DNA from: Chrysophaeum taylorii
Lineage: Eukaryota > Sar > Pelagophyceae > Pelagomonadales > Pelagomonadaceae
NCBI GenBank assembly: GCA_029834535.1
Contig: JAQMWT010000203.1
Coordinates: 62,001 to 126,000, forward strand
Length of the DNA: 64,000 nucleotides
Reading direction: 5' to 3'
Shown here: positions 54,201-64,000 of the stretch, piece by piece
Layout: every line of letters begins with the position of its first letter
How positions within the stretch are numbered: the first letter of the stretch is position 1
Position numbers and translations under genes: made by a program
Notes under the pieces: model-generated
Databases searched by the model: none
What the model was told of the DNA's origin: nothing
The model's input: only the letters and a program-made list of their open reading frames with translations

Positions 54201-55597
54201 GTTGCGGGACCTCACATGGTGTCTTCAACACCAAGAGCGGGGTGTGGGGCTGCGCCATTTGCAGCAGAATCCTCTACGGCGTCGGCTTTGTTTTAGGAAC
54301 TTGTTTTCGGGCAAATAATATCTCGAGCTCAGTTTCTGGCGGGGACTTATCTACCTCAAGGAAAGACTGGGCACTGCGTCCTTCCTATTGACGGTCGTAT
54401 CGTATTGGGCCTCTTGCAGGGGGGAGTCCTAAGAACAACACCAACAGGTTGGTTCAATCCAAGCTCGCGAACACTTTTGTCCGCATCCACTTTGACATCC
54501 GAAAGGGTTTATTTAATTAATACCCGCATCCGCAGCAGCGATGTAAAGCTCGTTACTTGTTGTTCGCATCCGCGCGTTTAAAATCCACAGTCGTGTCTTC
54601 AATATCCGCCGTCTGGCGCTCTTGCGGCTGAACCTGCGCCCGCCGTGCTCTTGCTTCGCACGCGCATGCTGGCCTCCGAAAACAAAATCCTGGACCTTTC
54701 GTCCACCTGGCGGCGCTGTCATCGAGGCGGCTTCGCCGTCGGCACACGACTCGGGCAGACGTAGGGAGCCGACGTCACCTTATTGCCTCTCGAGATCATG
54801 AAAAACAACAGGCGCAAAAAAATGGGGTCCCAGTAATGCACATTCCGCCCGCCGCCAAACGCGTGCCGTCAAAGACTCTCTACGTAGCATAGTAGCCTCC
54901 TCGAGACCGCGCGCGAAAGCCCCGGTTCGCACGAAAGCTCCGGTTCTTGTTGATCAACAGAAGACACCTGCTGCTTCAAGATATGTCAGAGCATAAGAAC
55001 AATTCATCACTAGACCAACAAAGGTCGTGGTTCGTTCGTGGCCGGGGCCTCTGTCGGTCCTGCGGTCCTGCTGCCCTGGACCTTCGACGCGCGTGCGCGG
55101 TGGCAGCTTTTTCAGCTCCTTCCCGAGTCTCCGCACAAAGTCCTGGATCGAATTCATCTCGTCGTCGTCGCGTACGGGCATGATGCTTTCCTCAACCGAC
55201 GACGACAGCTTCGACACCAGCCGTGGGGGCGGCACCCTCGACGCGACGCGACGCTCGCTGAAAGTACGGAGAGCAAAAGAGCCGCGCGGCTGGGGAGCGT
55301 CGACCACCGCGGTTTGTTTATTATCCACGGAAGGTCCCGGGTCAGCCTCGCGTGCAGTGGGTCATGTTGCCTTGTTTTGCCTTGTCCAATTTCAAAGGCC
55401 CACGTGCTCTCGCGGCGGCGACTCGCTCGCAAGGCTGCGCGCAGTTTTTTCACGCTTTTTTCCTCGGACGTCGGTCGCGAAGAATGCATTGTCATACGCA
55501 TGCTGCCGCCGGACACGACGAAGCCCTGTGGTGAGGGTTGGCGATCTTATGTTAGGAGGGTCTAGTATCTTCTTCTGCCACGTCTCTGACCACGCTG
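51210..55597. other. long gene-poor stretch
   Basis: A CATT repeat lies at 51234-51252. Between 51260 and 52010 the minus strand shows coding-like pieces in different frames (FEEAKANAGRSSAQRKDALR, then AVETLRRGPLHFEASGVDAN), probably a decayed gene. A TTG repeat lies at 52454-52478. The minus-strand frame 53289-53612 has a hydrophobic middle (IMIMIKSLVYVWSVYF) but no family. ACTC repeats are at 54168-54186. I see no supported intact gene. Confidence 0.35.
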
Positions 55598-56458
55598 ATG
55601 TTGTTGTTGCTGCTGCTGAGCACCGCCGCGAGCGGCGCGCCGCCGGTGATCGGGATCATGGCGCAGCCCCTCGGGGGCGCGCAGTACATCGCCGCTTCGT
55701 ACGTGAAATTCGTGGAGATGGCCGGCGGCCGTGCTGTTCCGTTGTCTTACTTCGCTTCGAACGATACAACTCTCCATTGGCTCCAACAGTTGAACGGCGT
55801 TTTGTTTCCGGGGGGCGGCTCAGGGATCCCCGATGCCGCGCGGGTGGCGGTACAGTACGGCCTCGACACGCCGCATTTTCCCGTGTGGGGTACGTGCCTC
55901 GGCTTCGAATGGCTGAACGAAGCGTTGGGCGCGACGCTTTTGGACGAAAAAGCGGAGAACGTTTCGCTGCCTCTCGAGCTCACCCCCGCCGCCAACACGA
56001 GCTACTTGTTCCGCGACCCCCAGGTCCGCGATTGGGTGAGAGAGAACGTCACCATGAATAACCACAACTACGGGGTGAGCCCCGAAAACGTTCCCAAACA
56101 GTTAACTCTTCTCTCGACGACGACGTACGGCGACAAGACCTTCGCCTCGACGGTCGAGGGGGGGAATTTGTTTGGGGTCCAGTGGCACCCCGAGAAAAAC
56201 GCCTACGAGCTCGGGGAAACGGACGGAGGCTTTCCGTACGAGGCTATAAATCATTCGCCCGTCGCGATCAGGGTTACCGCGGCGTTCGCGTCCTCCTTTA
56301 TCGACAAGGCGCGGGCCTCGCCCCAGTCCTTCCGGGACCCTAAAACCCGCCGGGCGGCCCTCTTCGACAACTGCAACGCCTCCACCGCGCTCTATCCGGA
56401 GTTCATGCAAGTCTATTTCTTCGACGAATCCTGGGACGGTACCGCGCTGCCGTGTTGA
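55598..56458 (+). CDS. GGH: gamma-glutamyl hydrolase
   Basis: An intact 286-codon frame starts at ATG 55598. A signal peptide (MLLLLLLSTAASGAP) directs it to the secretory pathway, where the family acts in the vacuole or lysosome. The mature start (VIGIMAQPLGGAQYIAASYV) and VLFPGGGSGIPD are typical of the family. The nucleophile is Cys100 in VWGTCLGFEWL; the catalytic His197 lies in FGVQWHPEKNAYEL. This Cys-His arrangement of class I glutamine-amidotransferase folds cleaves poly-gamma-glutamate tails from folates. Conserved C-terminal features (EAINHSPVAI, and FDESWDG near the end) are present. The length is close to that of animal and plant enzymes. It stands alone with no linked folate gene. 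Confidence 0.92.
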   Translation: MLLLLLLSTAASGAPPVIGIMAQPLGGAQYIAASYVKFVEMAGGRAVPLSYFASNDTTLHWLQQLNGVLFPGGGSGIPDAARVAVQYGLDTPHFPVWGTCLGFEWLNEALGATLLDEKAENVSLPLELTPAANTSYLFRDPQVRDWVRENVTMNNHNYGVSPENVPKQLTLLSTTTYGDKTFASTVEGGNLFGVQWHPEKNAYELGETDGGFPYEAINHSPVAIRVTAAFASSFIDKARASPQSFRDPKTRRAALFDNCNASTALYPEFMQVYFFDESWDGTALPC

Positions 56459-57202
56459 TAATGCCTGAGCGACATTCTTGTGTAAAAATCGTCGGCTCTG
56501 ATAAATAAGTAAGTAGGGGCTTAATCAAAACACCAGCCACCTTTTTTTTTTTTTTCCAAAAAAAAGAAGAAGAAGAAGAAGGCAGGGTCCTTAAAGGTCG
56601 ACTGCTAAGAGGGGGGGCGTGCCATCGGCGATCGCGGCTGGGTCTCGTGCGCCCTGGGGCTCGTCCTCGCTATTGCTCAGCGTCTGCTGCACGAGGAAAA
56701 AAGTCGCCGAGCTCTTCAGTGCACACTTGTTGAGGAGACGGAGGTTGGCGTAGGTGGTGGTAAAGAGAGATGGACGGCGAGGGTGTAGTAAATTGGCGTC
56801 TTGGCGTGGATGAGATTGCGGGTCTTGCAGACTCGCTCGACCTCGGCAGACAGGACAACCATCTCGTCGATGCGGATGGCGATTTGGGTGATCAATCAAT
56901 CTTTGGGAATTTCCAGCGTCAGAGTCGCCAGTCGTCGGCGACGGTCGTCGTCCATGGACGACGTCTTGAATCGCACGTCGGCGGCGGGCTCGGTTTGATG
57001 AGGGACTGTTTGCGTTCGATGAGCGCGCCCCACTGTGGCCCCGGCGGAGAACGATCTGCTTGAGCGAAGGCCACCTCTCGCGATACATCAGTGGAGTCTA
57101 GGTATATCTTGTTGATGTCATCATGGTCGGTCTTTCATCCCAGTCTGAAATAAAACCATACACTTTTCGGGCCCGTTGAAGAAAACGTTTTGTTTGATAA
57201 TA
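56459..57202. other. possible retroelement 3' debris
   Basis: On the minus strand, 57110 to 56596 contains coding-like sequence (IRIDEMVVLSAEVERVCKTR) in more than one frame and ends with PPLLAVDL before a stop. This is similar to the LGLAVEI end of the LINE fossil at 36586 and is followed by an A/GAA-rich tail near 56545-56582. The likeness is short. I cannot assign a family. Confidence 0.3.
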
Positions 57203-58206
57203 ACAAGTGCAGGCCAGTAAGTTCACCTAGTCCCAATCTCTAACCCCAGTAAGTTCACCTGGTCCCAGTAAATTTCATATAAGTTCACCTGGTCAGTAAA
57301 GTTCACCTAGCTCACACCAACTCCTTTGAGCTCGTCGCTCTCGCCTCCGCCAATCTAAGCTGCTTTGATCCGGACGCGCCGCCTACCTTTGAGCTTACTC
57401 TAAAAACCCTTTACTCTAAAAACCCCAGTAAGTTCACCTGGTCACTCAGTTCACCTAGTCCCAATCTCTAACCCCAGTAAGTTCACCTGGTCCCAGTAAG
57501 TTAACCTATAGTGCGCGTGTAGACGCCGGGAGGGGGCTTATCGGTATTGCGCAGCACGTGTGAGGTAGGGTGGAGTCGTCGACCCAGAAGAGGATATCCT
57601 CGGGGTTGCCGATCGACAGAGAGCCACGTAGAGCTGGACGTGGCAGAAGACGGGCTTGTGGGCAAGAGGACGCCGACCTCGCGGGGCGTCTGGCCCTGGC
57701 TCTTGGTGATCGTTTGGCGTCGGCGGGCCTTAAGGGATACAGGTTGGAGGAGCCTCGGTGACAACGACACGATCGATCATGTATCTGGTACCGTTGCAGT
57801 GGCCGTGCGACGGGTCGAGGTTGCGAAGACTTTAAGCTCGCGATCAAAGTCAGCATGCCGTTGGTTGTCAGGGAGTTGAAAACTCGACTGTAAAGAGCGA
57901 GGCGTCGTCTTCCGACCCAACCTAGTCGGCCGAAAAGAACTCCGACGCCTCGTCTCCGGGAAAAAAGGCCGCGGTCATGCGCGCGTTGTCAGCATCGACA
58001 ACATCGTTTCGACGGGGCGTGAGAATGGCGCGCTGGCTAAAAGAGCCGCCGCGGGTCGTGGAAATAGTCTGCGAGGTCGCCGTAGACGGCTTGGAGGATC
58101 ACTGTCTGGCTCTCGCGCCTACCTGATCCTTACCCTAAATCGGGGGACAAAAAAAAAACAAACAGACAAACAAACAGACAAACATCTGTCGATTAGTAGT
58201 TAAGAA
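57203..58206 (-). mobile_element. decayed Helitron-like element, inverted copy
   Basis: On the minus strand this is a second copy of the element at 9567-10528, with the same outer module at 58206, the same helicase fragments and the same tandem GTGAACTTACTGG block ending in GCCTGCACTTGT at 57203. It is longer in the middle, keeping [20 protein letters not shown] and EASEFFSAD (about 58010-57930), which match the region after the LTPRN motif in Helitron helicases. LRNLDPSHGHCNGTRYMIDR and TITKSQGQTPREVGVLLPTS follow. Stops and frame changes show it is dead. Its outer end is 17 nt upstream of the ATG of the membrane-protein gene at 58224. Confidence 0.78.
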
Positions 58207-58223
58207 GATTTCTGATCATCACG

Positions 58224-59018
58224 ATGAGTGGCGGATATGTCGTGGGTATCCTCATCGCCGTGGGCGTCGTTGCTGTGTGTTGCGGCTGGTTGGCGTGGTC
58301 GGTACTCAACGGACGCGAACCGACACACCTCCAGTCGATGCTGAGACTGATTGGAACCGCAATTTTTCAAATAATACTTCTTCTCGTTTTACTCGTGACC
58401 CCGCGGTGGACTCTTCTTGTGGTTGTTCTGGCTGGGGCTTTCGCATTTCCCTTGCTCTACCACCGCCAGACCGAGGCGCTCATCGAGGCAAACTTCCGTT
58501 GCATGTCCCGGTTCCAAGATCCCGCGTCGTCGTACGTTCCGGTCGGAGGCGCGCAGTTGATGCTCGTTATCCTCCTCGTCGTTTCGCTTGCCAACCTCAG
58601 CGTCGGTCACGTTGGGTACTTTTTCGCGGGCGTCGTGATCGACGGCACGTACGTGATCGAGAAGCTTCAACGCCAAGTTCGGAATCAAGTTCGGTTCTGG
58701 GGAAAGTATCGGGGATCTCGACCGTTAGTTTTCGTGGCCGACGACGAAACCGAAAAATCAATTCGAGCCGACCACCGCTGCGAGGAGACGGCTGCCATCT
58801 ACCCCGACTTTGAAGGTTTTGACCTCGTCGCCCGACCTGTCCTCAGCTACGCGATCAATCTCGTCGCGTCCACGCTCGTCTACGTCTACCTCCCCCTCGT
58901 CCTCAGCACGAGCGACAACAACATGTCCTTCGTCCTCAACTCCATCTCCATCCTCTTCGTCGTCGAGCTCGACGACCTCTCCTCGACGCGGGTATACGCC
59001 AAGGGCGACCCCGAATGA
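58224..59018 (+). CDS. multi-pass membrane protein of unknown function
   Basis: An intact 264-codon frame starts at ATG 58224. Hydrophobic segments are about residues 4-26 (VVGILIAVGVVAVCCGWLAW), 40-58 (LIGTAIFQIILLLVLLVTP), 60-78 (TLLVVVLAGAFAFPLLY), 108-140 (LMLVILLVVSLANLSVGHVG) and two near the C-terminus (AINLVASTLVYVYLPLVL, VLNSISILFVVELDD). The last pair, with LN-I-ILFV-ELDD, resembles a motif that I have seen in uncharacterised diatom and oomycete membrane proteins, but I cannot name the family. The loop 145-200 is charged. The start lies 17 nt after a Helitron-like end, so the promoter probably includes that element. Confidence 0.68.
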   Translation: MSGGYVVGILIAVGVVAVCCGWLAWSVLNGREPTHLQSMLRLIGTAIFQIILLLVLLVTPRWTLLVVVLAGAFAFPLLYHRQTEALIEANFRCMSRFQDPASSYVPVGGAQLMLVILLVVSLANLSVGHVGYFFAGVVIDGTYVIEKLQRQVRNQVRFWGKYRGSRPLVFVADDETEKSIRADHRCEETAAIYPDFEGFDLVARPVLSYAINLVASTLVYVYLPLVLSTSDNNMSFVLNSISILFVVELDDLSSTRVYAKGDPE

Positions 59019-59253
59019 TAGGGTAGGCGATGCGCAAACTGATCCGCAATGTCGTGGGTGTTCGGGTCGATTATTAGTATTACCCGCCGCACTCCATGGA
59101 TGTCCTCTTCGAATAACCATCTCGTCGCTGCTTTTGAAGACACCACGGGACCAGCATCCTGCCTCTGTTGTGTGGTTTCACCTCCATCAAGCTGAATAAT
59201 TCGAAACCCTGCTAGCTTGACACAAGAACGCCACAAGTTGAAGAAGAAGTGAT
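59019..59253. other. intergenic
   Basis: A short spacer between two plus-strand genes with no feature that I recognise. Confidence 0.5.
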
Positions 59254-59886
59254 ATGAGCACTGAACTCGGGCGGCTCGAACGCAACGACCCGACGTTGAC
59301 GGAGCTGGACATCTTGTGGTCGAAGATTGGACCAGGGTTCGCCTCGGCGCTCGCCACGAACACGATGTTGATAGACTTGGACCTGGGCGGCGACAGCATC
59401 GGCGACGAGGGCGCCGAGACGCTCGCCGCCGCGCTCGCGGCCAACACGACGCTGCGGACGTTGCACTTGTGGACGAACAACATCGGCGCGCGGGGGGCAG
59501 CGATGCTGGCGCGGTCCTTCTCAACGTCAGGCTTGACGGCTCTTTATCTCGGAACGAATCTCCTCGGACCGGAAGGCGCGAAGGCTATCGCCGAAGCTCT
59601 TCCGATTTCGCGGCTCGCGACCTTGGATTTGTCCGGCAACGGTATTGGCGACGCCGGCGCCGCGAAGATCGCCAAGGCGCTCAGGACCTCAAAACTCGCG
59701 AAACTGTTTATGATGTCGAACTCGATCGGGAACCGAGGGGCAGGGAGAATCGCCGCCGCGCTCCGCGCGTGCGCCCTCAAGACCCTCTGGCTCCAGCACA
59801 ACAACATAAAAGACACCTGCTTCGCCAAACAGAGGTCGCGACTCAAAAAAGTTGCAATCGCCAGGGGGGTTACCCTCCTCGTGTAG
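59254..59886 (+). CDS. small RNI-type leucine-rich-repeat protein
   Basis: An intact 210-codon frame starts at ATG 59254. Nearly the whole product is made of 27-29-residue ribonuclease-inhibitor-type repeats: LTELDILWSKIGPGFASAL, LIDLDLGGDSIGDEGAETLA, LRTLHLWTNNIGARGAAMLA, LTALYLGTNLLGPEGAKAIA, LATLDLSGNGIGDAGAAKIA, LAKLFMMSNSIGNRGAGRIA and LKTLWLQHNNIKD. It has no signal peptide, transmembrane part or extra domain. Such proteins are protein-binding scaffolds; the partner is unknown. The N-terminus begins inside the repeat register, so an upstream exon cannot be excluded. Its repeats resemble those of the protein at 39095-40621. Confidence 0.82.
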   Translation: MSTELGRLERNDPTLTELDILWSKIGPGFASALATNTMLIDLDLGGDSIGDEGAETLAAALAANTTLRTLHLWTNNIGARGAAMLARSFSTSGLTALYLGTNLLGPEGAKAIAEALPISRLATLDLSGNGIGDAGAAKIAKALRTSKLAKLFMMSNSIGNRGAGRIAAALRACALKTLWLQHNNIKDTCFAKQRSRLKKVAIARGVTLLV

Positions 59887-62800
59887 TAAGTAACTCCCGC
59901 GAGCTGTTGTTTTAAACATAGTTGCGGCGCCGCCATCACTATTACGAGTGGAGGATATCTGTTTATATCAAAGGGTGCCGTTCTTCTGGTTGCCGATTTT
60001 TTGTGCCCGGGGCTCTCTATCGTCAGCTATATAACTCCGCGCCACACGATTTTTAGCTTAGCTATAGACGTGGCGCTTCAATTGAAACGAGTGTCTGGAG
60101 TATATTAGCTGACTATAAAATACGTCGGCAACAGACGAGGGTGACGAAAATGGCGAGATCTACTTCAGCAGCCGCCTCGTGGAGGTCATTCGTTGGCTAA
60201 ATGGCGAATTCGACGAAGGAAGCAGCGCCGCGATGGAGTCAACTGACGCCGCCGCCGCGCGTGAAGAGGAGCTTGACGAGAAGCGGCTGCCGGACGCGGC
60301 GGCTGCGAACGTTCGGTACGGAATTTTGGACGGAGATGACACCGATGATGGCGGTTGTGATGTCCAAGTCCCAGCAGTGGAACTCGATCCTGGTCGTCTT
60401 GGAGGCTCGGCCGCGAAAGAAAGAAAGAAAGAAAACTGGCGGCGCCTTGTGCGCGGCAGCATAAAGCTCGACTGAATTGATGCTATGATGCGATTGCAGC
60501 AGCGGACGCTTCGAAAGTCACGCCGTGCACACGACCATTTCCTTAGCACAGGCAGGCAGCCTTCGAGATGCGTTCTTCTATGTTGTTGTCAACGACGAAG
60601 ATTCGTTCAAAATAATATCTCTCCAAAGCATCTTTTATGAAAGAAAGGCCGCCCCTACATTCGATTCGATTCGATTCGATTCGACTCGACGGCGGCGAAA
60701 GTAGTCATCGTCTTGGTCCGAAGACGCTGAATTGGAGCGTCTTGCGCCGAGGAGTATGTCGAGAGTCGATATCGCGAAAACTATTCCTACTTTAAGCATA
60801 GGGTGCGGCACACGGTCCCACCGCCGGATGTACTGGAGGCCGAGCCGGACTCGGCGACAGCCGCATCGGGGCGGGGGGTGGGGAGAACACGAAAAGAACG
60901 TCCCCCCAGCACGAAAGCATGGCGCTGGGGAGTCGGTATCCCCTCCCCCTACCCTATAGCGCGGAGGGATCCCCCCCGCCCCCTAGGACGACGGGCACCG
61001 CAGCGCCTGAGTGGCTTCCAAACAATTTGGCAGGGAAATTGGGTTTCGAGGGGGGTCTTTGGCGACGCTGAATGGGTCGCAAGGAATGAAATGTGGCGGC
61101 CTCGCGGTAGAATGTGGCGTCTCCGAGGTCCATGAGGTAGTCGCGGAGGTTCGGTTCTCCTCGGGAGCTGGGCTCTCATCATCCTCCTCCTCATCGAGGG
61201 CGGGCTCGTCGACGGTGTCTGGCTCGTCGACCTCGCCATGTTCGCGGGGGGCGGTTCGTTGTCGTCGTCATCGTCGTCTTGAGGACAGGGCGCGCACAAT
61301 ATCCCGACGACAAGTTTTGCGGTTCGGAGTCGCGCGTATGGCTAAGCCACAGTGATTTATTTATTTATTTTCCTGCAGCCGCCGCGCCTCCTCTGGACCG
61401 ATTCTGTTAACGCCTTTAAAGCCCGCGCGAAGAGCGCGAGGCTATAGCAGAGGCGCTCGTCCCCGGCACCCAGTCCGTGGCCGTCCGTAGTTCTATAGCT
61501 CTGCTGACCACCTGGGCGCTCGGCAAGCATTCGAGGCCTCTTCTTCTAGAGTGCGTGCACGGTGGTCAGGTCAGGTCAGGTCAGACACCCCCCTACCACC
61601 ACGAAACTTTCGTGCTGGGAGGTCGCAGACTCTCCCCCGGGCACAAAACTTTAGCGCTGGGGGGTGGCGCCCCCCACGTCCGGCAAAACGTTGTTCTCGC
61701 GCGCCCCCCCCCTCGGATGCGGCTGTCGCCAAGCCATATGGCAAAGGTCGTCGAACTTTTCGCGAACTGCGTCGACGCCGCAACTGGTAAGCAGCTCTTT
61801 ACCAATCAGACGTGGCGCGAATATATATTTCGCGCCAACGTTGGACGCGTTCGACGTGGGTGTCTATCAGATCACCCAGACCTCAATTACTATTTTGTCT
61901 GGTCAAGATTACTTTCGATGGGCGTCCTGTTTACTGCACTATTCGTCGTGGAACTTACTTCGCAGCTACTGGAAGGATACCATTATTTTCACACTTGCGG
62001 CGACGAAATCTGGTGGTGACACTCGCGTCGCACTCGCCACGTCTCTGCATCAACCTCGTTTGTTCGCGGATTCAACTACCGCTGGAACAACGACATGGCT
62101 GTGGACAACGGTGACCTGCCGCCGATGTACCGCGGCTGCTTCTACAATCATTGGTTGATCGAGGGAATTCAAGAGACGTCAGCTTCGTGGTATGACAGGC
62201 CGGCGCATCCATTCTTTGTTTTGCAACTCGAGGGGGGATTTTGCTTCCATAAACGAAGCAGTTCTATGTCGTCAACTCTCGCGACGATGCGAATGAGGAA
62301 GGTCGATGTCGGTGATGACGATGACGATATTTGCGAGTCTGATGATGTTGCTGCCTTGTGGCGATCGACGGTGCCTGAGGCATTGCGCTGGTGGGGCACA
62401 GCCGAGGGATATGTCATCCCGGTTACGCAGATTTTTCAACAACAACGGCGGAGAAAGAAAAACCTAGTCCAAGTCAAACTACCGGCGTTTCATGAACAAT
62501 ATATCCTCAAGTGCCAACGTGCACGACGACGACGCTATCACTTACTCCGAGGAGTTGGCTGACTGGTGGGAGAATCAAGTCAAGGCTCTCGAATCTCGCG
62601 CCGAGACTTTTTTTTTTTCGAGCAGGATTTCTTTCCGGAAGAATGATGCGGGCCTCTCTTGCACGAATATGGCAAGGAGTGGCAGCCAAGGTTTTGAATA
62701 TTGCATGCAAAATCGCTGGTCCCCTGCGCCGCCGCCGCCGAACAAGCCGACGTCCACTGTGCGTGACGAGAATGTCCGGCTCCAAGCCGAGCTACGCGAT

Positions 62801-63617
62801 CCCTCGCGACGACTGAAGGGAGCGCCGCCTTTCAAGACACCCGCACCCCGACTGCCATTGGCCCGCGGCGGATCGGAGGAGCCAAGGAATGACATGGATT
62901 CGCCGTTCATCGAGGAGCATGCCGATACGTCCACTGCCACTGAAGCCGCCGCCGTGGTGGTGCCTCCGAAGCTACCTGTCGCATTGCCGTGCCCGACATT
63001 CATTCATTCAGGTCGCCGGCAGTCAGCCGCGACACGAGCCCGAGCCTACTCCGCGTGCTGCTCCCACACATAATCCGTCCGTGCCCCGGCGGCCCGGCCA
63101 GAATCTGGCTAACAATCATACGACGAACCCCGTATAATGTCGCCGCCGCCGCTGTGGCCGCTGTGGCAAGAAAAGCGACGACCCGATTGCTATTGGAAGA
63201 AAGCGTGGGGAGTAAATAAAGAAAAGCACCCGCGCCTTCTGCCGCGTCGATGAAAGCGACACGAAGCAGCCAGTTTTTCCTTTCTTGGCAGGCTGTGAAT
63301 GCACACCGAATAGCTCAACTCCGCTTCACTTGCATAATCATCATCGTTCTTTGTTGTGTGCTTTTTCTCACTCACTCACTATGTACGCATCCAGTAGTAG
63401 TAAAAGCGTAGGACGCGCAGAGGCAAGGGGGGCTGGCACGATGGCGGGGGCTGATGGGGAAGGCGCGCCGAGAGGCCCGCCACCTCCGGTGACGCGGGAA
63501 AGGGCCTAAAAAAAACAAAACGCCGCCGCCTTGATGAGATCTATAGAGCCCCCGAGTTGATTCAAATCGGTGGAGGAGCTGGCTAGGGCAAGCAATGTCA
63601 TTACGGTAGGGGTAAAG
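59887..63617. other. gene-poor stretch with decayed coding pieces
   Basis: Plus-strand sequence at 60150-60474 (GEIYFSSRLVEVIRWLNGEF, later an acidic stretch) looks coding but has no supported start. GATTC repeats are at 60660-60684 and GGTCA repeats at 61564-61584. Between about 61740 and 63210 the plus strand shows a decaying gene in several frames: FNYRWNNDMAVDNGDLPPMY, then EALRWWGTAEGYVIPVTQIF, and a late Cys cluster CRRRRCGRCGKKSDD. A transposase or retroelement origin is possible but unproven. Confidence 0.35.
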
Positions 63618-64000
63618 ATGGACGACGAGACGATCGTGGCTGCTGCGACTCAGGCGTACAGCGATGCGACCGAGACGCCGTTGTTCGAGACGCAGCTGCT
63701 GGAGCCGAGTCTCGAGGCCGGGGACGTGTTGGAAGCGTCGTTCGTTGAGTGCGCGGGGGACACTGTTCGCGCCGGAACCGTCGAATACGAGAAACGCGCG
63801 CTAGAAGCGAGGCTCCGGCGCGCCGGCGGGCGCGAAGCCGCGATCAAGACGCTCCGGGAGCTGTTCCCGTTCTTCAACGGAATCGCCGAGGGCGAGTTCT
63901 CGCAGTACGAATCGACGAACGATTCGACGGAGATGCCGCCCGCGTGGGTCGTGACAAAAGTCGTCCAGTCGCGTTCGCAGAAATTTTTCAAATGCGTCCT
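63618..64000 (+). CDS. 5' part of a gene running off the right edge, unknown function
   Basis: ATG 63618 opens a frame that stays open for 127 codons to the end of the window. The product begins MDDETIVAAATQAYSDATET and continues with balanced, non-repetitive composition, including an Arg/Ala/Glu-rich helix (YEKRALEARLRRAGGREAAI) and WVVTKVVQSRSQKFFKCV near the end. The antisense frame is also open but is Ser/Ala-rich as expected of a shadow. I recognise no domain. There is no signal peptide. Confidence 0.6.
   Translation, partial: MDDETIVAAATQAYSDATETPLFETQLLEPSLEAGDVLEASFVECAGDTVRAGTVEYEKRALEARLRRAGGREAAIKTLRELFPFFNGIAEGEFSQYESTNDSTEMPPAWVVTKVVQSRSQKFFKCV

Noticed and set aside
55027-55565. 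Overlapping frames upstream of the gamma-glutamyl hydrolase
   Set aside because: They overlap in different frames with Arg/Ser-rich products. The secreted hydrolase has its own signal peptide and clear ATG at 55598.
58277-58813. 178-codon plus-strand frame within the membrane-protein gene
   Set aside because: The alternative frame at 58224-59018 has repeated transmembrane segments; this one is Arg-rich and motif-free.

Overview
This window looks like nuclear DNA of a photosynthetic stramenopile (ochrophyte alga), possibly a pelagophyte or relative. The genes are eukaryotic and intron-bearing: a UBE2O-type E2, prohibitin, a receptor kinase and a lysosomal-type gamma-glutamyl hydrolase. There is a Ty1/copia element and Helitron-like debris. 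One gene belongs to the DprA-like family of cyanobacteria and plastid-bearing eukaryotes, and it begins with a signal-peptide-like leader, which fits a secondary plastid. An isolated 5S rRNA gene carries the GCCTGGTTAGTACT stretch that I associate with heterokont 5S. The species assignment is inference only. The introns I could place by protein continuity are very small (42-131 nt), GT-AG, and several begin GTGCGT.

Layout. 0-9.6 kb: the end of a Helitron-like element, the 5S gene, a decayed coiled-coil gene, a small Cys-rich membrane protein, then a visibly AT-richer block (about 6.2-9.3 kb) with a cluster of stem-loops and a pyrimidine-rich tract. 9.6-14.9 kb: a second Helitron-like copy directly upstream of an intact 274-codon gene, then a decayed DNA transposon with 13-bp inverted ends. 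15-24 kb: gene-poor sequence with a segmental duplication, a duplicated exon 1 of the UBE2O gene, and a frameshifted NIPA-like transporter fused to a Gly-rich repeat domain. 23.9-29.3 kb: UBE2O-like E2, a DprA-like plastid protein ending 6 nt from it tail-to-tail, a LINE fragment, and a prolyl-4-hydroxylase-like enzyme. 29.3-33.1 kb: scrambled Ty1/copia fossil. 35.4-42.8 kb: zinc alcohol dehydrogenase, LINE reverse-transcriptase fossil, an LRR protein and prohibitin-1. 46-51.2 kb: a five-exon receptor kinase with an integrin-like FG-GAP ectodomain, a transmembrane segment, a helical domain and a complete kinase, then an RluA-family pseudouridine synthase. 55.6-64 kb: gamma-glutamyl hydrolase, a third Helitron-like copy, a multi-pass membrane protein, a small LRR protein, long gene-poor stretches, and a gene running off the right edge.

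The genes do not form a pathway; this is a typical mixed eukaryotic neighbourhood. The most notable item is the receptor kinase at 46.0-49.9 kb, because it combines an integrin-like beta-propeller outside with an MLKL-like helical bundle and a kinase inside. Other points of interest are the repeated placement of Helitron-like ends just upstream of genes, the duplicated E2 first exon, the very small introns and the abundance of tetra- and pentanucleotide microsatellites. Roughly half the window is non-coding or decayed, and many apparent reading frames there are antisense or GC-driven artefacts.
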